A DNA stretch of 64,000 nucleotides from Glutamicibacter halophytocola (GTDB lineage Bacteria > Actinomycetota > Actinomycetes > Actinomycetales > Micrococcaceae), in assembly GCF_001302565.1 (NCBI RefSeq), contig NZ_CP012750.1, positions 372,001 to 436,000 of the forward strand, written 5' to 3'. Of this stretch, positions 9,069 to 16,927 are shown one piece after another (the first letter of the stretch is position 1; each line of letters starts with the position of its first letter). The translations under genes and the position numbers were made by a program. The notes beneath the pieces are model-generated. The model saw nothing but the letters and a program-made list of their open reading frames with translations, did not search any database and had not been told where the DNA came from.

Positions 9069-9932
9069 TTAGCGGGCCAGGGCGTCCTTGATCGCCTTGC
9101 CAAGGGAGGTAGGCGCGCGGCCAATGAGCCGTGCCAAGTCCCCGGAATGCACTTCCAGGGCGCCTTCGCGAATGCGCAGGTCCGTATCCACCAGAATGTC
9201 AGCGAACACCGCGGGAACACCTGATTCGGTGTAGATCTCAACCAGCTTTTCAGGGTCCATATCCTGGTAGGCGACATCTTGTCCCGCGGCAGCGCCGACA
9301 GCCCCGGCGAGCTGGCTGAGGGTGAAAGGCTTGTCCCCGCCCAGTTCGTAGATCTTCCCGGCTTCCCCGGCTTCCGAGAGCAATACCGCAGCAGCCGCCT
9401 CGGCATAGTCCGCGCGCGTGGCGGCGCTGATCTTGCCGTCGGCCGCGGCGCCGAGCACGACTTTGCTGTTCAGGTAGCCCAGGAGCTGATCGGTGTAATT
9501 TTCCGTGTACCAGCCGTTGCGCAAGAGGACGTAGCCGATGCCGGAACCAGCCAGCAGGTGTTCGGTGGCGATATGCTCCTGCGCCAGTTTCATGTTGCCG
9601 GTGAGGGCATTGGCGATGGAGGTGTAGGCGATGAGCTTGACGTTGACGCGTTGCGCAGCGGTGATGACATTTTCATGCTGGGTTGCCCGCTGGCCCACTT
9701 CGCTGCTCGAAACCAGCAACAGCTTGTCGACGCCCTCCAGCGCGGCGACCAGGCTGGCCTCCACGTTGTAATCGGCGACGCGCGTCTGAAGACCTTTGCC
9801 GGCCAGGGGTTCCAGCTTCTCTTCCGAACGGCCGATGGCAACCAGCTGGGCGGGGTCGGCTCCGCGCCGCAGCAATGCATCGATGACCAGTCGTCCAAGT
9901 TGTCCGGTGGCACCGGTAATTGCGATCTTCAT
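9069..9932 (-). CDS. NmrA-like NAD(P)-binding reductase (QorB/YtfG type)
   Basis: 287 residues. A Rossmann-fold protein of the atypical SDR/NmrA group, close in style to quinone oxidoreductase 2. The N-terminal GATGQLGRLV binds NADP(H), and the later residues ELGGDKPFTLSQLA are typical of the YtfG/QorB line. The ATG at 9930-9932 follows AGAGGA. A start 11 codons upstream is open but lacks a ribosome binding site. It is transcribed away from the SAM-riboswitch/metN promoter region, so it may share that divergent control zone. The likely role is quinone or aldehyde reduction, or redox sensing. The substrate is unknown. The 217 bases between it and ggt hold the ggt leader and nothing else clear. 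Confidence 0.88.
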   Translation of the reverse strand: MKIAITGATGQLGRLVIDALLRRGADPAQLVAIGRSEEKLEPLAGKGLQTRVADYNVEASLVAALEGVDKLLLVSSSEVGQRATQHENVITAAQRVNVKLIAYTSIANALTGNMKLAQEHIATEHLLAGSGIGYVLLRNGWYTENYTDQLLGYLNSKVVLGAAADGKISAATRADYAEAAAAVLLSEAGEAGKIYELGGDKPFTLSQLAGAVGAAAGQDVAYQDMDPEKLVEIYTESGVPAVFADILVDTDLRIREGALEVHSGDLARLIGRAPTSLGKAIKDALAR

Positions 9933-10219
9933 GAAGTCCTCTCGTAGGTTTGCACTCCAGTACAACCACGGCGCCCAGCACAGAATTCCCGCACCATGAT
10001 CGCTGGCGCATCGATGGCCAGAGGTGCAAGTTCTTCAAGCCTTTTCGTCTTAAAGGGAGCAAGTGACGAAATATTTCGTATTGCTACGCGGATTATTGCG
10101 TGATTCCTTTCCCGGTCCGTCCGAACTGCGACTTCATGACGCTGATTGACGTAACGTTTGCCGGCTTGCATCCATGGAGGACAGACTTGAATTGTTCGGG
10201 CGGTACAACCGAACACACA

Positions 10220-10303
10220 CCATCCAGAGCGACTGAGAGATCTGGCTCAACGACGTCGCAGCAACCACCCGTATGGGAGCGGTGCTACAGCCAGGACCGA
10301 TGG
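10220..10303 (+). ncRNA. SAM-clan riboswitch ahead of metNIQ
   Basis: P1 is CCATCC (10220-10225) with GATGG (10299-10303). Core blocks are GCGACTGAGAGATCTGGCTC, GCAGCAACC and GGTGCTACAGCCAGG. It differs from the other two copies mainly in helix-compensating positions. The location upstream of methionine transport genes is the classic one for this RNA. The region 9933-10219 before it holds the divergent promoters and no gene. Confidence 0.92.
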
Positions 10304-10391
10304 AGTACTTTCACTTCGCGACGGAAAAATCTGTCCCCAGCAGATGGTTTCTTGCGAAGTACGCTCCGCATAACCAAGCATCAAGGGAGCG
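10302..10391 (+). promoter_or_regulatory. Likely translational expression platform of the metN riboswitch
   Basis: CGCTCC (10362-10367) can pair with GGAGCG (10386-10391), which contains the metN ribosome binding site AAGGGAG. The same CGCTCC, with AAGTA before it (10357-10367), can instead pair with GGAGTACTT (10302-10310), whose GG belongs to the 3' arm of P1. Formation of P1 with SAM would therefore free CGCTCC to hide the ribosome binding site. The pairings are seen in sequence and the switching is inferred. Confidence 0.55.
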
Positions 10392-11198
10392 ATGATGATT
10401 CGTCTTGAGAACGTAACAACAACCTTCGGCAAAGGCCGCGACCAGTTCACGGCCGTCAAGGATGTCACGCTGGATATTCAAGCCGGAAGCATTCACGGTA
10501 TTATCGGTTTTTCCGGTGCCGGCAAATCCACGCTGTTGCGCAATATCAATTTGCTCCAGCGCCCGACCTCGGGCCAGGTCTTTGTTGACGGCGTAGAACT
10601 GACCGGGCTGAGCGAAGGCGAGTTGCGCAAGCAGCGCCATGAGATCGGGATGATCTTCCAGCACTTCAACCTGCTGAACAATCGCACCGCGCAACAGAAC
10701 GTTGAACTGAACCTGAAGTTCGCCGGTGTGCCCAAGAAACAACGCCGCGAACGTGCCCTGGAAGCACTATCCATCGTGGACCTCGCCGACAAGGCGTCCG
10801 CCTATCCTGGACAGCTCTCGGGCGGGCAGAAGCAGCGCATCTCCATCGCCCGCGCGCTGGTCACCGAGCCCAAGGTCTTGTTGTGCGATGAACCTACCAG
10901 CGCGGTGGATCCGCGAACCACTACCTCGGTGCTCCAGTACCTCAGCGACATTAACGCCAGCCTTGGCATCACCACCGTTATCGTCACCCACGAAATGAAT
11001 GTCATTAAGGCCATCGCCGACAAGGTCTCGGTGATGGAAGACGCCGCGGTCGTGGAAGAGTTCGCCCTGAGCTCGCTACAAGAACCAGGCTTTGAACCAA
11101 AGACGCCTATCGGCCGCTACCTGATCAGCGATGAAATCACGCTGAACCGCCAGCCCAAGCAGGCCCAAGACCTTGCCGCCAACGTAACCCGCGTATAG
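10392..11198 (+). CDS. metN: Methionine ABC transporter ATP-binding protein, lacking NIL domain
   Basis: 268 residues. The ATPase of the MetNIQ importer for methionine and related compounds, on the cytoplasmic face. Walker A is GFSGAGKST, the signature LSGGQKQR, Walker B VLLCDEPTSAVD and the switch histidine VTHEM. Typical MetN proteins have about 340 residues, with a C-terminal ACT-like NIL domain that binds methionine and shuts the transporter. This one stops about 70 residues short, so that feedback site appears to be missing. The start overlaps a tandem ATGATG, and the first ATG is best placed for AAGGGAG. It leads a five-gene run under a SAM riboswitch. Confidence 0.93.
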   Translation: MMIRLENVTTTFGKGRDQFTAVKDVTLDIQAGSIHGIIGFSGAGKSTLLRNINLLQRPTSGQVFVDGVELTGLSEGELRKQRHEIGMIFQHFNLLNNRTAQQNVELNLKFAGVPKKQRRERALEALSIVDLADKASAYPGQLSGGQKQRISIARALVTEPKVLLCDEPTSAVDPRTTTSVLQYLSDINASLGITTVIVTHEMNVIKAIADKVSVMEDAAVVEEFALSSLQEPGFEPKTPIGRYLISDEITLNRQPKQAQDLAANVTRV

Positions 11199-11214
11199 AG
11201 AACCTGGATTACCA

Positions 11215-11931
11215 ATGAACTTCACTTCAGTAGTGCTAGCCACGAGCAACGGCAGCGCAGCAGCATTCAGCCTTGACCGCATTGTGGAACTGGCCCCGGA
11301 AATCTGGGTGGCCATGGCACAGACCTTTGCGATGCTGCTGGTTTCGATCCCGATCGCCATTCTCTTGGGAACCCCGCTGGGCATCTGGCTCTATTCGATG
11401 TCTCCCAACGGCTTGCGCCCGCGTCCGCGAGTGCACAAGATTGTTGACGGGCTGGTGAATACGATCCGCTCCTTCCCATTCCTGATCTTGCTGATCGCCA
11501 TTATTCCGTTCACCCGATTTGTTGTGGGAACGACTATTGGCACCGCCGCGGTTATCGTGCCGCTGACCATCAACGCGATCCCGTATTTCGCCCGTTTTGT
11601 GGAGCAGAACATCAGCCAGCTGGGCAACGGAGTGGTCGAAGCCGCGCAGGCCATGGGAGCCACGCGCGGACAGATCATCCGTGAAGTGCTGCTGGTCGAA
11701 GCCAAGCCGGCGCTGCTGTCTTCCATCACCATCATGACGGTCAGCTTCATCTCGTACTCGGCCATGGCCGGTCTCGTTGGCGGCGGCGGCATCGGCGACT
11801 TCGCCATCCGCTACGGCTACTACCGCTATGAAACCGGAGTCATGCTGCTGGCCATCGTCTTGATGATCCTGCTGGTCCACGCAGTTCAATTCTTCGGAAC
11901 CCGGCTATCGCGCGCCGCTGACAAGCGCTAA
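11215..11931 (+). CDS. metI: Methionine ABC transporter permease
   Basis: 238 residues with about five membrane helices. The membrane channel of MetNIQ. The EAA loop that docks on MetN is visible as EAAQAMGATRGQIIREVLLVEAKPALL-like sequence near residues 140-165. It starts 16 bases after metN with only a weak ribosome binding site, which suggests coupling to metN translation. Strong family match by helix pattern, EAA loop and position. Confidence 0.93.
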   Translation: MNFTSVVLATSNGSAAAFSLDRIVELAPEIWVAMAQTFAMLLVSIPIAILLGTPLGIWLYSMSPNGLRPRPRVHKIVDGLVNTIRSFPFLILLIAIIPFTRFVVGTTIGTAAVIVPLTINAIPYFARFVEQNISQLGNGVVEAAQAMGATRGQIIREVLLVEAKPALLSSITIMTVSFISYSAMAGLVGGGGIGDFAIRYGYYRYETGVMLLAIVLMILLVHAVQFFGTRLSRAADKR

Positions 11932-11973
11932 ACACTGAACCACTCAACTCGCAATTCATCAAAGGACAACACC

Positions 11974-12846
11974 ATGGCTTTATCCCGCCGCACCTTTTTG
12001 ACCTTCACCGCCGGCTCCGCCGCAATTCTCGCACTGACTTCTTGCGGCCTGGTAGGCGGCCCAGAGGCCAGCTCGGGGGATAAGACCATCAAGGTCATCG
12101 TCACCGAATCGGCTCCATCCCAGGAACCAACCAAAATCGCCCAGAAGCTGCTGGCTGAAAAGGGCTGGACCCTGGAAGCCACCTATGTCACCGACATCGT
12201 GCAGCCAAACCACGTGGTGTCCAACGGCGAATACGATGCCAACTTCTTCCAGCACGGTGCCTACCTTGAACAGTTCAAGAAGGACCAGAACGTCGACGTG
12301 GAGCCGGCCTTCTACATGTACAGCTCGCCGGCAGGCGTGTACTCGAAGAAGTACGACGACATCAAGGACCTGCCTAACGGTGCGACCATTGCCCTTCCTG
12401 TGGATACCGCCAACAACGGCCGCGCGTTGGCGCTGCTGGATCGGGCCGGGCTCTTGAAGGTCACCGAAGGCAAGAGCGTGATCCACCTGTCGCAGAACGA
12501 CATCCTGGAGAACCCCAAGAACTTCAAATTTGTCGAGGTGGATCAGCAGTCGCTGTCCAAGACGCTTCCCGACGTGGATGCAGGATTCCTCTTCGCCCGC
12601 CTCGGTGCGGAAATCGGGCTCACCCCGAAGGATGCGCTGCTCTTTGAAAAGGAAGAAGAGGCGCTGCCATATATCAACATCATCGCCGCGAAGCCAGGCT
12701 TCATGGACACCGAAAAGGGCAAGGCCCTGGAAGAGGCCTACCATTCCGACGAGGTGCGCGAATGGTATGCGAGCTATCTTGACGGTGCGCTGGGCACCCC
12801 ATGGGATCGCGATCTGGAAGCAGACTTCGCGACCTGGAACAAGTAG
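11974..12846 (+). CDS. metQ: Methionine-binding lipoprotein
   Basis: 290 residues. The extracytoplasmic binding protein of MetNIQ, anchored to the outer face of the membrane by lipid. The N-terminus carries a twin arginine (SRRTFLTF) and a lipobox ending LTSC, which suggests Tat export followed by lipidation. The body has the NLPA/MetQ family pattern (QPNHVVSNGEYDANFFQH, YSSPAGVYSKKYDDIKDLP, LPVDTANNGRALALLD). AAGGA ribosome binding site, 42 bases after metI. A hairpin follows, but the monooxygenase genes beyond it are on the same strand and may be read through. Confidence 0.94.
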   Translation: MALSRRTFLTFTAGSAAILALTSCGLVGGPEASSGDKTIKVIVTESAPSQEPTKIAQKLLAEKGWTLEATYVTDIVQPNHVVSNGEYDANFFQHGAYLEQFKKDQNVDVEPAFYMYSSPAGVYSKKYDDIKDLPNGATIALPVDTANNGRALALLDRAGLLKVTEGKSVIHLSQNDILENPKNFKFVEVDQQSLSKTLPDVDAGFLFARLGAEIGLTPKDALLFEKEEEALPYINIIAAKPGFMDTEKGKALEEAYHSDEVREWYASYLDGALGTPWDRDLEADFATWNK

Positions 12847-12852
12847 GCCATA

Positions 12853-12887
12853 GGCCCCGCGACGCCGCTTTTCCGTGTCGCGGGGCC
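12853..12887 (+). terminator. Hairpin terminator or attenuating stem after metQ
   Basis: GGCCCCGCGAC (12853-12863) and GTCGCGGGGCC (12877-12887), an 11-pair GC-rich stem. It is followed by CGCCACTTTT, a short T run a few bases late, so termination may be partial and let some transcripts reach the next pair of genes. Confidence 0.7.
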
Positions 12888-12939
12888 GCCACTTTTCCGA
12901 CCTAGTACTCAAATTATCGACGTCCTGCAGGGAGAACCA

Positions 12940-14157
12940 ATGACGATTGTCGCCACGGCAGCTGCCGAGAGCAGATATCAGGAGCTTCTCGACCGCTTCA
13001 GCGCGGTCTTCGCCCGAATCGCCGAAGGCAGCCGCGAGCGGGAACAAAGGCGCATCCTGCCCTTTGAGCAGGTGCAGTGGCTCAAAGAGGCCGGATTTAC
13101 CACGCTGCGCGTGCCAGAGAGCCATGGCGGATCACCGATTAGCCATGAGCACCTGTTCCGCTTGCTGATCGAGCTGGCTGCAGCGGACTCCAACGTGGCG
13201 CACCTGCTGCGCAGCCACTTCTCCTTCGTTGAAACCATCTCCCTGCAGCCAGCAGAATTCCAGGACCGCTGGTTCCCCAAGGTGCTTGAGGGGCAGATCT
13301 TCGGCAATGCCGCCACCGAGCGCGGTGGCAATGCTTTGGGCACCACGAATACCAAACTGGTGAAGAAGACCGTCGGCTGGGTTCTGCATGGCGAAAAGTA
13401 CTACACCACAGGGTCGATTTTTGCCGACTGGATTGTGGTCATGGCAACGACCGAAGGGGTCGAAGGCCGCCAGTATGCCGTCGTTGACCGGAATGCCGAA
13501 GGCGTTGAAATACTTGATGACTGGGATGGCTTTGGCCAGCCGCTGACCGGCACCGGTACCGCCATTTTCTCTGAAGTTCTTGTCGCGCCGGAGAACATTA
13601 TCCAGCGCAAGGTGGCGTCCACCCTGGAACCGGCCTTCTTCCAGCTGTGCCTGCTTTCGGTACTGGTAGGCATCGGCAAGGCTGCCCGAAATGAAGCTGC
13701 CAGCATCGTGGCCACCAGAACCCGTACCTTTAATACCGGCTCCGGTTCGCTGTTCAAGGATGATCCGCAGATCCAGGAACTCGTGGGACGCCTGGCGGCC
13801 AACGTATTTGCCGCAGAATCCATTGTCACCATGGCTGCCCGGGAACTGGACGCAGCCGTTGACCAGCAGCTGGGGCTTGACCCGGAAGCAGCCTACCTGC
13901 GTGCAGAGCTGGCCGTGCAGCAGGCCCACGTGGCAACGCCCAAGCTGATCCTGGATGCCACCAGCGAGCTCTTTGACGTCACCGGGGCATCAGCAGTGTC
14001 GACTTCCAAGTCGCTGGATCGTTTCTGGCGCAATGCACGTACCGTAGCTACCCACAATCCGGTGGCCTTCAAGGCACGCTCGGTGGGCGACTACTTCATC
14101 AATGGCACGGTGCCGACCGGATTGAACTCCATCGGCGAAGCTAAGGCAGGCAAATAA
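12940..14157 (+). CDS. Second DszC/SfnB-like flavin-dependent monooxygenase
   Basis: 405 residues, an evident paralogue of the gene at 4148. It shares RILPFEQV, FRLLIEL, TERGGNALGTTNTK, GEKYYTTGSIFADW, EILDDWDGFGQPLTGTGT and FWRNARTVATHNP. The acyl-CoA dehydrogenase fold is intact but, as in group D monooxygenases, it is used with FMN and oxygen. The GGGAG ribosome binding site fixes the ATG. It lies 93 bases after metQ and 2 bases before its partner luciferase-like gene, which suggests that the compound imported by MetNIQ, or one related to it, is oxidised by this pair. Exact substrate unknown. Confidence 0.88.
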   Translation: MTIVATAAAESRYQELLDRFSAVFARIAEGSREREQRRILPFEQVQWLKEAGFTTLRVPESHGGSPISHEHLFRLLIELAAADSNVAHLLRSHFSFVETISLQPAEFQDRWFPKVLEGQIFGNAATERGGNALGTTNTKLVKKTVGWVLHGEKYYTTGSIFADWIVVMATTEGVEGRQYAVVDRNAEGVEILDDWDGFGQPLTGTGTAIFSEVLVAPENIIQRKVASTLEPAFFQLCLLSVLVGIGKAARNEAASIVATRTRTFNTGSGSLFKDDPQIQELVGRLAANVFAAESIVTMAARELDAAVDQQLGLDPEAAYLRAELAVQQAHVATPKLILDATSELFDVTGASAVSTSKSLDRFWRNARTVATHNPVAFKARSVGDYFINGTVPTGLNSIGEAKAGK

Positions 14158-14159
14158 TC

Positions 14160-15578
14160 ATGGCAACTTTCCAAGAACGTCCGCGCTTGCTGCTCTCAGC
14201 ATTCCTGATGAACACTTCGAGCCATATTCTTGGTGGAATGTGGCGCCACCCCGAAGCGCAGCAACACCGCTTTAATGAGCTGGGCTTGTGGGTGGATCTG
14301 GCGAAAAAGCTGGAGGACGCAAAATTTGATGCGCTGTTCTTCGCTGATGTGGTGGGCCTCTATGGGGACCACGAAGGTGGATGGGCCTCCCATGTGCGCA
14401 AGGGGCTGCAAGTTCCTAGCCACGACCCGCTGGTGCTGCTGTCCGCACTGGCAGCTGGGACGAAGGACATCGGCTTGGCGATGACCAGCTCGGTTATCCA
14501 AAGCCACCCCTTCCAGTTCGCACGCCAGATTTCCACCCTGGACCATCTGTCGCAGGGACGGGTTGCGTGGAATATCGTGACCAGCGTTCTGGAAAATGCC
14601 CACCGCAATTTCGGCGGCCAAGACCTGGTGGCTCACGATGACCGCTACGGTTGGGCCGAAGAGTACGTTGAAGCCGCCTACAAGCTGTGGGAGGGCTCGT
14701 GGGAAGACGATGCGCTGCTGGCCGATAAGGAATCCGGCCTTTACGCTGATCCGAGCAAGGTCAACAAGATCAACCACCGTGGCGACTTCTACTCGATCGA
14801 CGGACCGCATCTGGCATTGCCCAGTGCCCAGCGCACCCCATTCCTCTTCCAGGCTGGATCATCAGCCCGCGGTTCCCAGTTCGCTGCGACGCATGCCGAG
14901 GCAACCTTCCTCTTCGCCCCGCATGCACAGTATGTGGCCAAGAAGAATGCGCAGCTGATCGAAAATCTCGCTGCCGCTGGCCGCAGCCGCGAAGATATCA
15001 AGGTCTTCGCCGGGCTGTCCTTTGTCGTGGGATCCACCGAAGCCGAGGCCAAGGCGCTGGAAGCCGAATACGACGAGTACCTAGACCTGGAGGCAATCGT
15101 TGCCCACATCGGCGGTGGCTTGGGAGTGGATCTTGGCGGTTTGGACCTGGATACGCCCTTGGGACAAATCCAAACCGAGGGCGCCCAAGGTGTGCTCGAA
15201 GCGGCCAAGGCCTCGGTGCCTGGAGGCAACCCGACCTTGAAGGATTTGGCCCACTACCGTGCGAAGGCCCAGCAAATTGTTGGCACCCCGGAAAGCATCG
15301 TGGATGAACTTGAACGTTGGCAGGACGCGGGAATTGATGGGCTGAACATCATGAACCATGTACTGCCAGGCTCCTACGACAATTTCATTGAAGGGGTCAT
15401 TCCTGAATTGCGCCGCCGTGGCCTGGCACAGAGCGCATACGACCAGGGAAGCCTGCGCCAAAAGGTCTTTGGCCGCGGTGACTACCTGCCTGGAAATCAT
15501 CCTGCCGCCAAGTTCCGCGGCGCTTTTTCGGAATTGAGCGCAGCCAATACCGAGGCTGCGGTGCAGCTGCAGAGCTAA
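14160..15578 (+). CDS. Second NtaA/DmoA/DszA-like FMN-dependent monooxygenase
   Basis: 472 residues, luciferase fold, paralogue of the gene at 5540. Family motifs: HILGGMWRHPEAQQHRFNE, AKFDALFFADVVGLYG, HPFQFARQISTLDHLSQGRV, and the C-terminal VIPELRRRGLAQSAYDQGSLR. It needs FMNH2 from elsewhere. The ATG is 2 bases after the previous stop, so the pair is almost certainly co-translated. A strong terminator at 15590 ends the five-gene unit that begins with metN. Probable role: the second oxidative step in recovering sulfur from an organosulfur compound. Confidence 0.9.
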   Translation: MATFQERPRLLLSAFLMNTSSHILGGMWRHPEAQQHRFNELGLWVDLAKKLEDAKFDALFFADVVGLYGDHEGGWASHVRKGLQVPSHDPLVLLSALAAGTKDIGLAMTSSVIQSHPFQFARQISTLDHLSQGRVAWNIVTSVLENAHRNFGGQDLVAHDDRYGWAEEYVEAAYKLWEGSWEDDALLADKESGLYADPSKVNKINHRGDFYSIDGPHLALPSAQRTPFLFQAGSSARGSQFAATHAEATFLFAPHAQYVAKKNAQLIENLAAAGRSREDIKVFAGLSFVVGSTEAEAKALEAEYDEYLDLEAIVAHIGGGLGVDLGGLDLDTPLGQIQTEGAQGVLEAAKASVPGGNPTLKDLAHYRAKAQQIVGTPESIVDELERWQDAGIDGLNIMNHVLPGSYDNFIEGVIPELRRRGLAQSAYDQGSLRQKVFGRGDYLPGNHPAAKFRGAFSELSAANTEAAVQLQS

Positions 15579-15589
15579 AGATGCGGTTC

Positions 15590-15628
15590 GGCAGGGCGGT
15601 GGAAGCCAATGGCCTCCATCGCCCTGCC
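15590..15628 (+). terminator. Strong terminator at end of the metNIQ-monooxygenase unit
   Basis: GGCAGGGCGGTGGA (15590-15603) pairs with TCCATCGCCCTGCC (15615-15628), 14 pairs with one G-T wobble. It lies 12 bases after the last stop. Its position shows that the following CoA-binding gene starts at 15680 and not at the earlier in-frame ATG at 15581. Confidence 0.8.
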
Positions 15629-15679
15629 CGCTTTAGCCGAAGGGACCATCTCGTCGCCATACCGAGTAAGGTGTCGAGC

Positions 15680-16096
15680 ATGGAGAACAGCCACGTCAAT
15701 GATCCGCAGGTAATCCGCCGGCTTCTGGGCACCCCAGCCCGATGGGCGGTCGTTGGCCTGACCAACAATCCATCCCGGGTGGCTCCATCCATTGCCCGTT
15801 TCCTGCGGGACGAATTATCCATGCAGATCGTCCCGGTTTCGCTGGATGCCCAGAACGTGATGGGGGAGCAGGGGTATGCGCGACTTGCCGATATTCCCTG
15901 TCCCATTGACGTGGTTGATTGCTTTGTGAACTCGTCGAAGGTAGGCAGCATTATTGATCAGGCCATTAGCATTGGGGCCAAAGCCGTCTGGATGCAACTG
16001 GGCGTCATCGATCACGAGGCAGCGCAACGGGCCAAGGACGCCGGGCTGGACGTAGTGATGAATACCTGTCCGAAAATTGAGTACCCTTTTCGGTAG
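15680..16096 (+). CDS. CoA-binding domain protein (YccU-like)
   Basis: 138 residues. A single CoA-binding Rossmann-like domain as in YccU and the succinyl-CoA synthetase alpha chain, without the ligase part. It has VGLTNNPSRVAPSIARFL near the start, then IDVVDCFVNSSKVGSIIDQAI and AVWMQLGVIDHEAAQRAKDAG. A cytoplasmic protein of unsettled biological role. The ATG at 15680 is chosen because the terminator of the preceding unit lies inside the longer reading. The gene for a YjbR-like protein follows after 11 bases, so a small operon (15680-16855) is likely. Confidence 0.88.
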   Translation: MENSHVNDPQVIRRLLGTPARWAVVGLTNNPSRVAPSIARFLRDELSMQIVPVSLDAQNVMGEQGYARLADIPCPIDVVDCFVNSSKVGSIIDQAISIGAKAVWMQLGVIDHEAAQRAKDAGLDVVMNTCPKIEYPFR

Positions 16097-16107
16097 CGGA
16101 GGCGGGA

Positions 16108-16527
16108 ATGAAAAACGAAAATAGCCAAGAAGCACTGGAACAACAGTGGGCGCAGTTGTGCCTGGGCATGCCATGCTCCTTCGCCGACTATCCCTTCGGG
16201 CCCGAGAGCACCGTCTTCAAGGTTTCGGGCAAGGACAAAAGCAAGGCAAAGATGTTCGGCCTATTGATGAACGTGCGCGGGGAGCTGGTGCTTAACCTGA
16301 AATGCGAGCCGGCTCTGGCCGATCAGCAGCGCAGTGAGCACCCGGAAATCACTCCGGGCTATCACATGAATAAAAAGCATTGGAATTCCATCCGCGCTGG
16401 TCTTGATCCGGAATTGCTGCAGGAACTGATTGAGGATTCCTACGATCTTGTGGTTGACGGCATGCCACGACGGGATAAGGAATACATTCGATTGCAAGAC
16501 ACCATCAGCCAATCGGTCCTAGACTAG
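16108..16527 (+). CDS. MmcQ/YjbR family protein
   Basis: 139 residues of the MmcQ/YjbR family, a small double-wing fold protein proposed to bind DNA but without a proven function. The family pattern of FADYPFGPESTVFKVSGKDK, then LNLKCEPALADQQR, PGYHMNKKHWNSI and the C-terminal SYDLVVDGMPRR is clear. A good GGAGG ribosome binding site precedes the ATG. Probably co-transcribed with its neighbours. Confidence 0.88.
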   Translation: MKNENSQEALEQQWAQLCLGMPCSFADYPFGPESTVFKVSGKDKSKAKMFGLLMNVRGELVLNLKCEPALADQQRSEHPEITPGYHMNKKHWNSIRAGLDPELLQELIEDSYDLVVDGMPRRDKEYIRLQDTISQSVLD

Positions 16528-16531
16528 AACC

Positions 16532-16855
16532 ATGTACTTCATCGTTGTTAAATATCAGGTAAAGCCAGAAAACACCGAGAATTTCATGGACCACGTTGCA
16601 GAGTTCACCCAGGCCACCCGCGCCGAAGAAGGTAACCTCTGGTTCGACTGGTCCGTGAGCGTGGAAGACCCCAACGAGTTCGTTCTTGTCGAGGCCTTCC
16701 GCGACGACGAGGCAGCTTCTGCCCACGTTAACTCCGCACACTTCGCAGCAGGCATTGAATCCATGCGCCCGCTGCTGATTTCCACCCCAAAGATCGTCTC
16801 GCGCAAGGTCGAGGGCGAAGGTTGGGACTCCATGGGCGAGCTAGTGATCGACTAG
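16532..16855 (+). CDS. Antibiotic biosynthesis monooxygenase (ABM) domain protein
   Basis: 107 residues with a ferredoxin-like ABM fold, as in YgiN-type quinol monooxygenases. VKYQVKPENTENFMDHVAEFTQ starts the domain, and FDWSVSVEDPNEFVLVEAFRDDEAASAHVNSAHF carries the conserved W, E and H pattern. Such dimeric, cofactor-free enzymes oxidise quinols or remove reactive compounds. It begins 4 bases after the previous stop with a poor ribosome binding site, so translational coupling is likely. A perfect terminator follows. Confidence 0.87.
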   Translation: MYFIVVKYQVKPENTENFMDHVAEFTQATRAEEGNLWFDWSVSVEDPNEFVLVEAFRDDEAASAHVNSAHFAAGIESMRPLLISTPKIVSRKVEGEGWDSMGELVID

Positions 16856-16865
16856 TTTTTACGGC

Positions 16866-16915
16866 AAATAAGGGAAGGAACCGCGAGATCATTCTCGCGG
16901 TTCCTTCCCTTATTT
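16866..16915. terminator. Perfect bidirectional terminator
   Basis: A 23-base arm (16866-16888, starting AAATAAGGGAAGG), a TCAT loop, and its exact complement (16893-16915) ending CCTTCCCTTATTT. It serves the ABM gene and the convergent nucleotidase gene that ends at 16928. Confidence 0.92.
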
Positions 16916-16927
16916 CGTACCGTCGGT

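Noticed and set aside
8884..9072. 62-codon plus-strand frame between ggt and the NmrA-like gene
   Set aside because: No ribosome binding site, crosses the end of the neighbouring gene and has no recognisable feature.
10187..10209. TTGAAT and TACAAC as a metN promoter
   Set aside because: The spacer is only 11 bases, too short for a sigma-70-type promoter.
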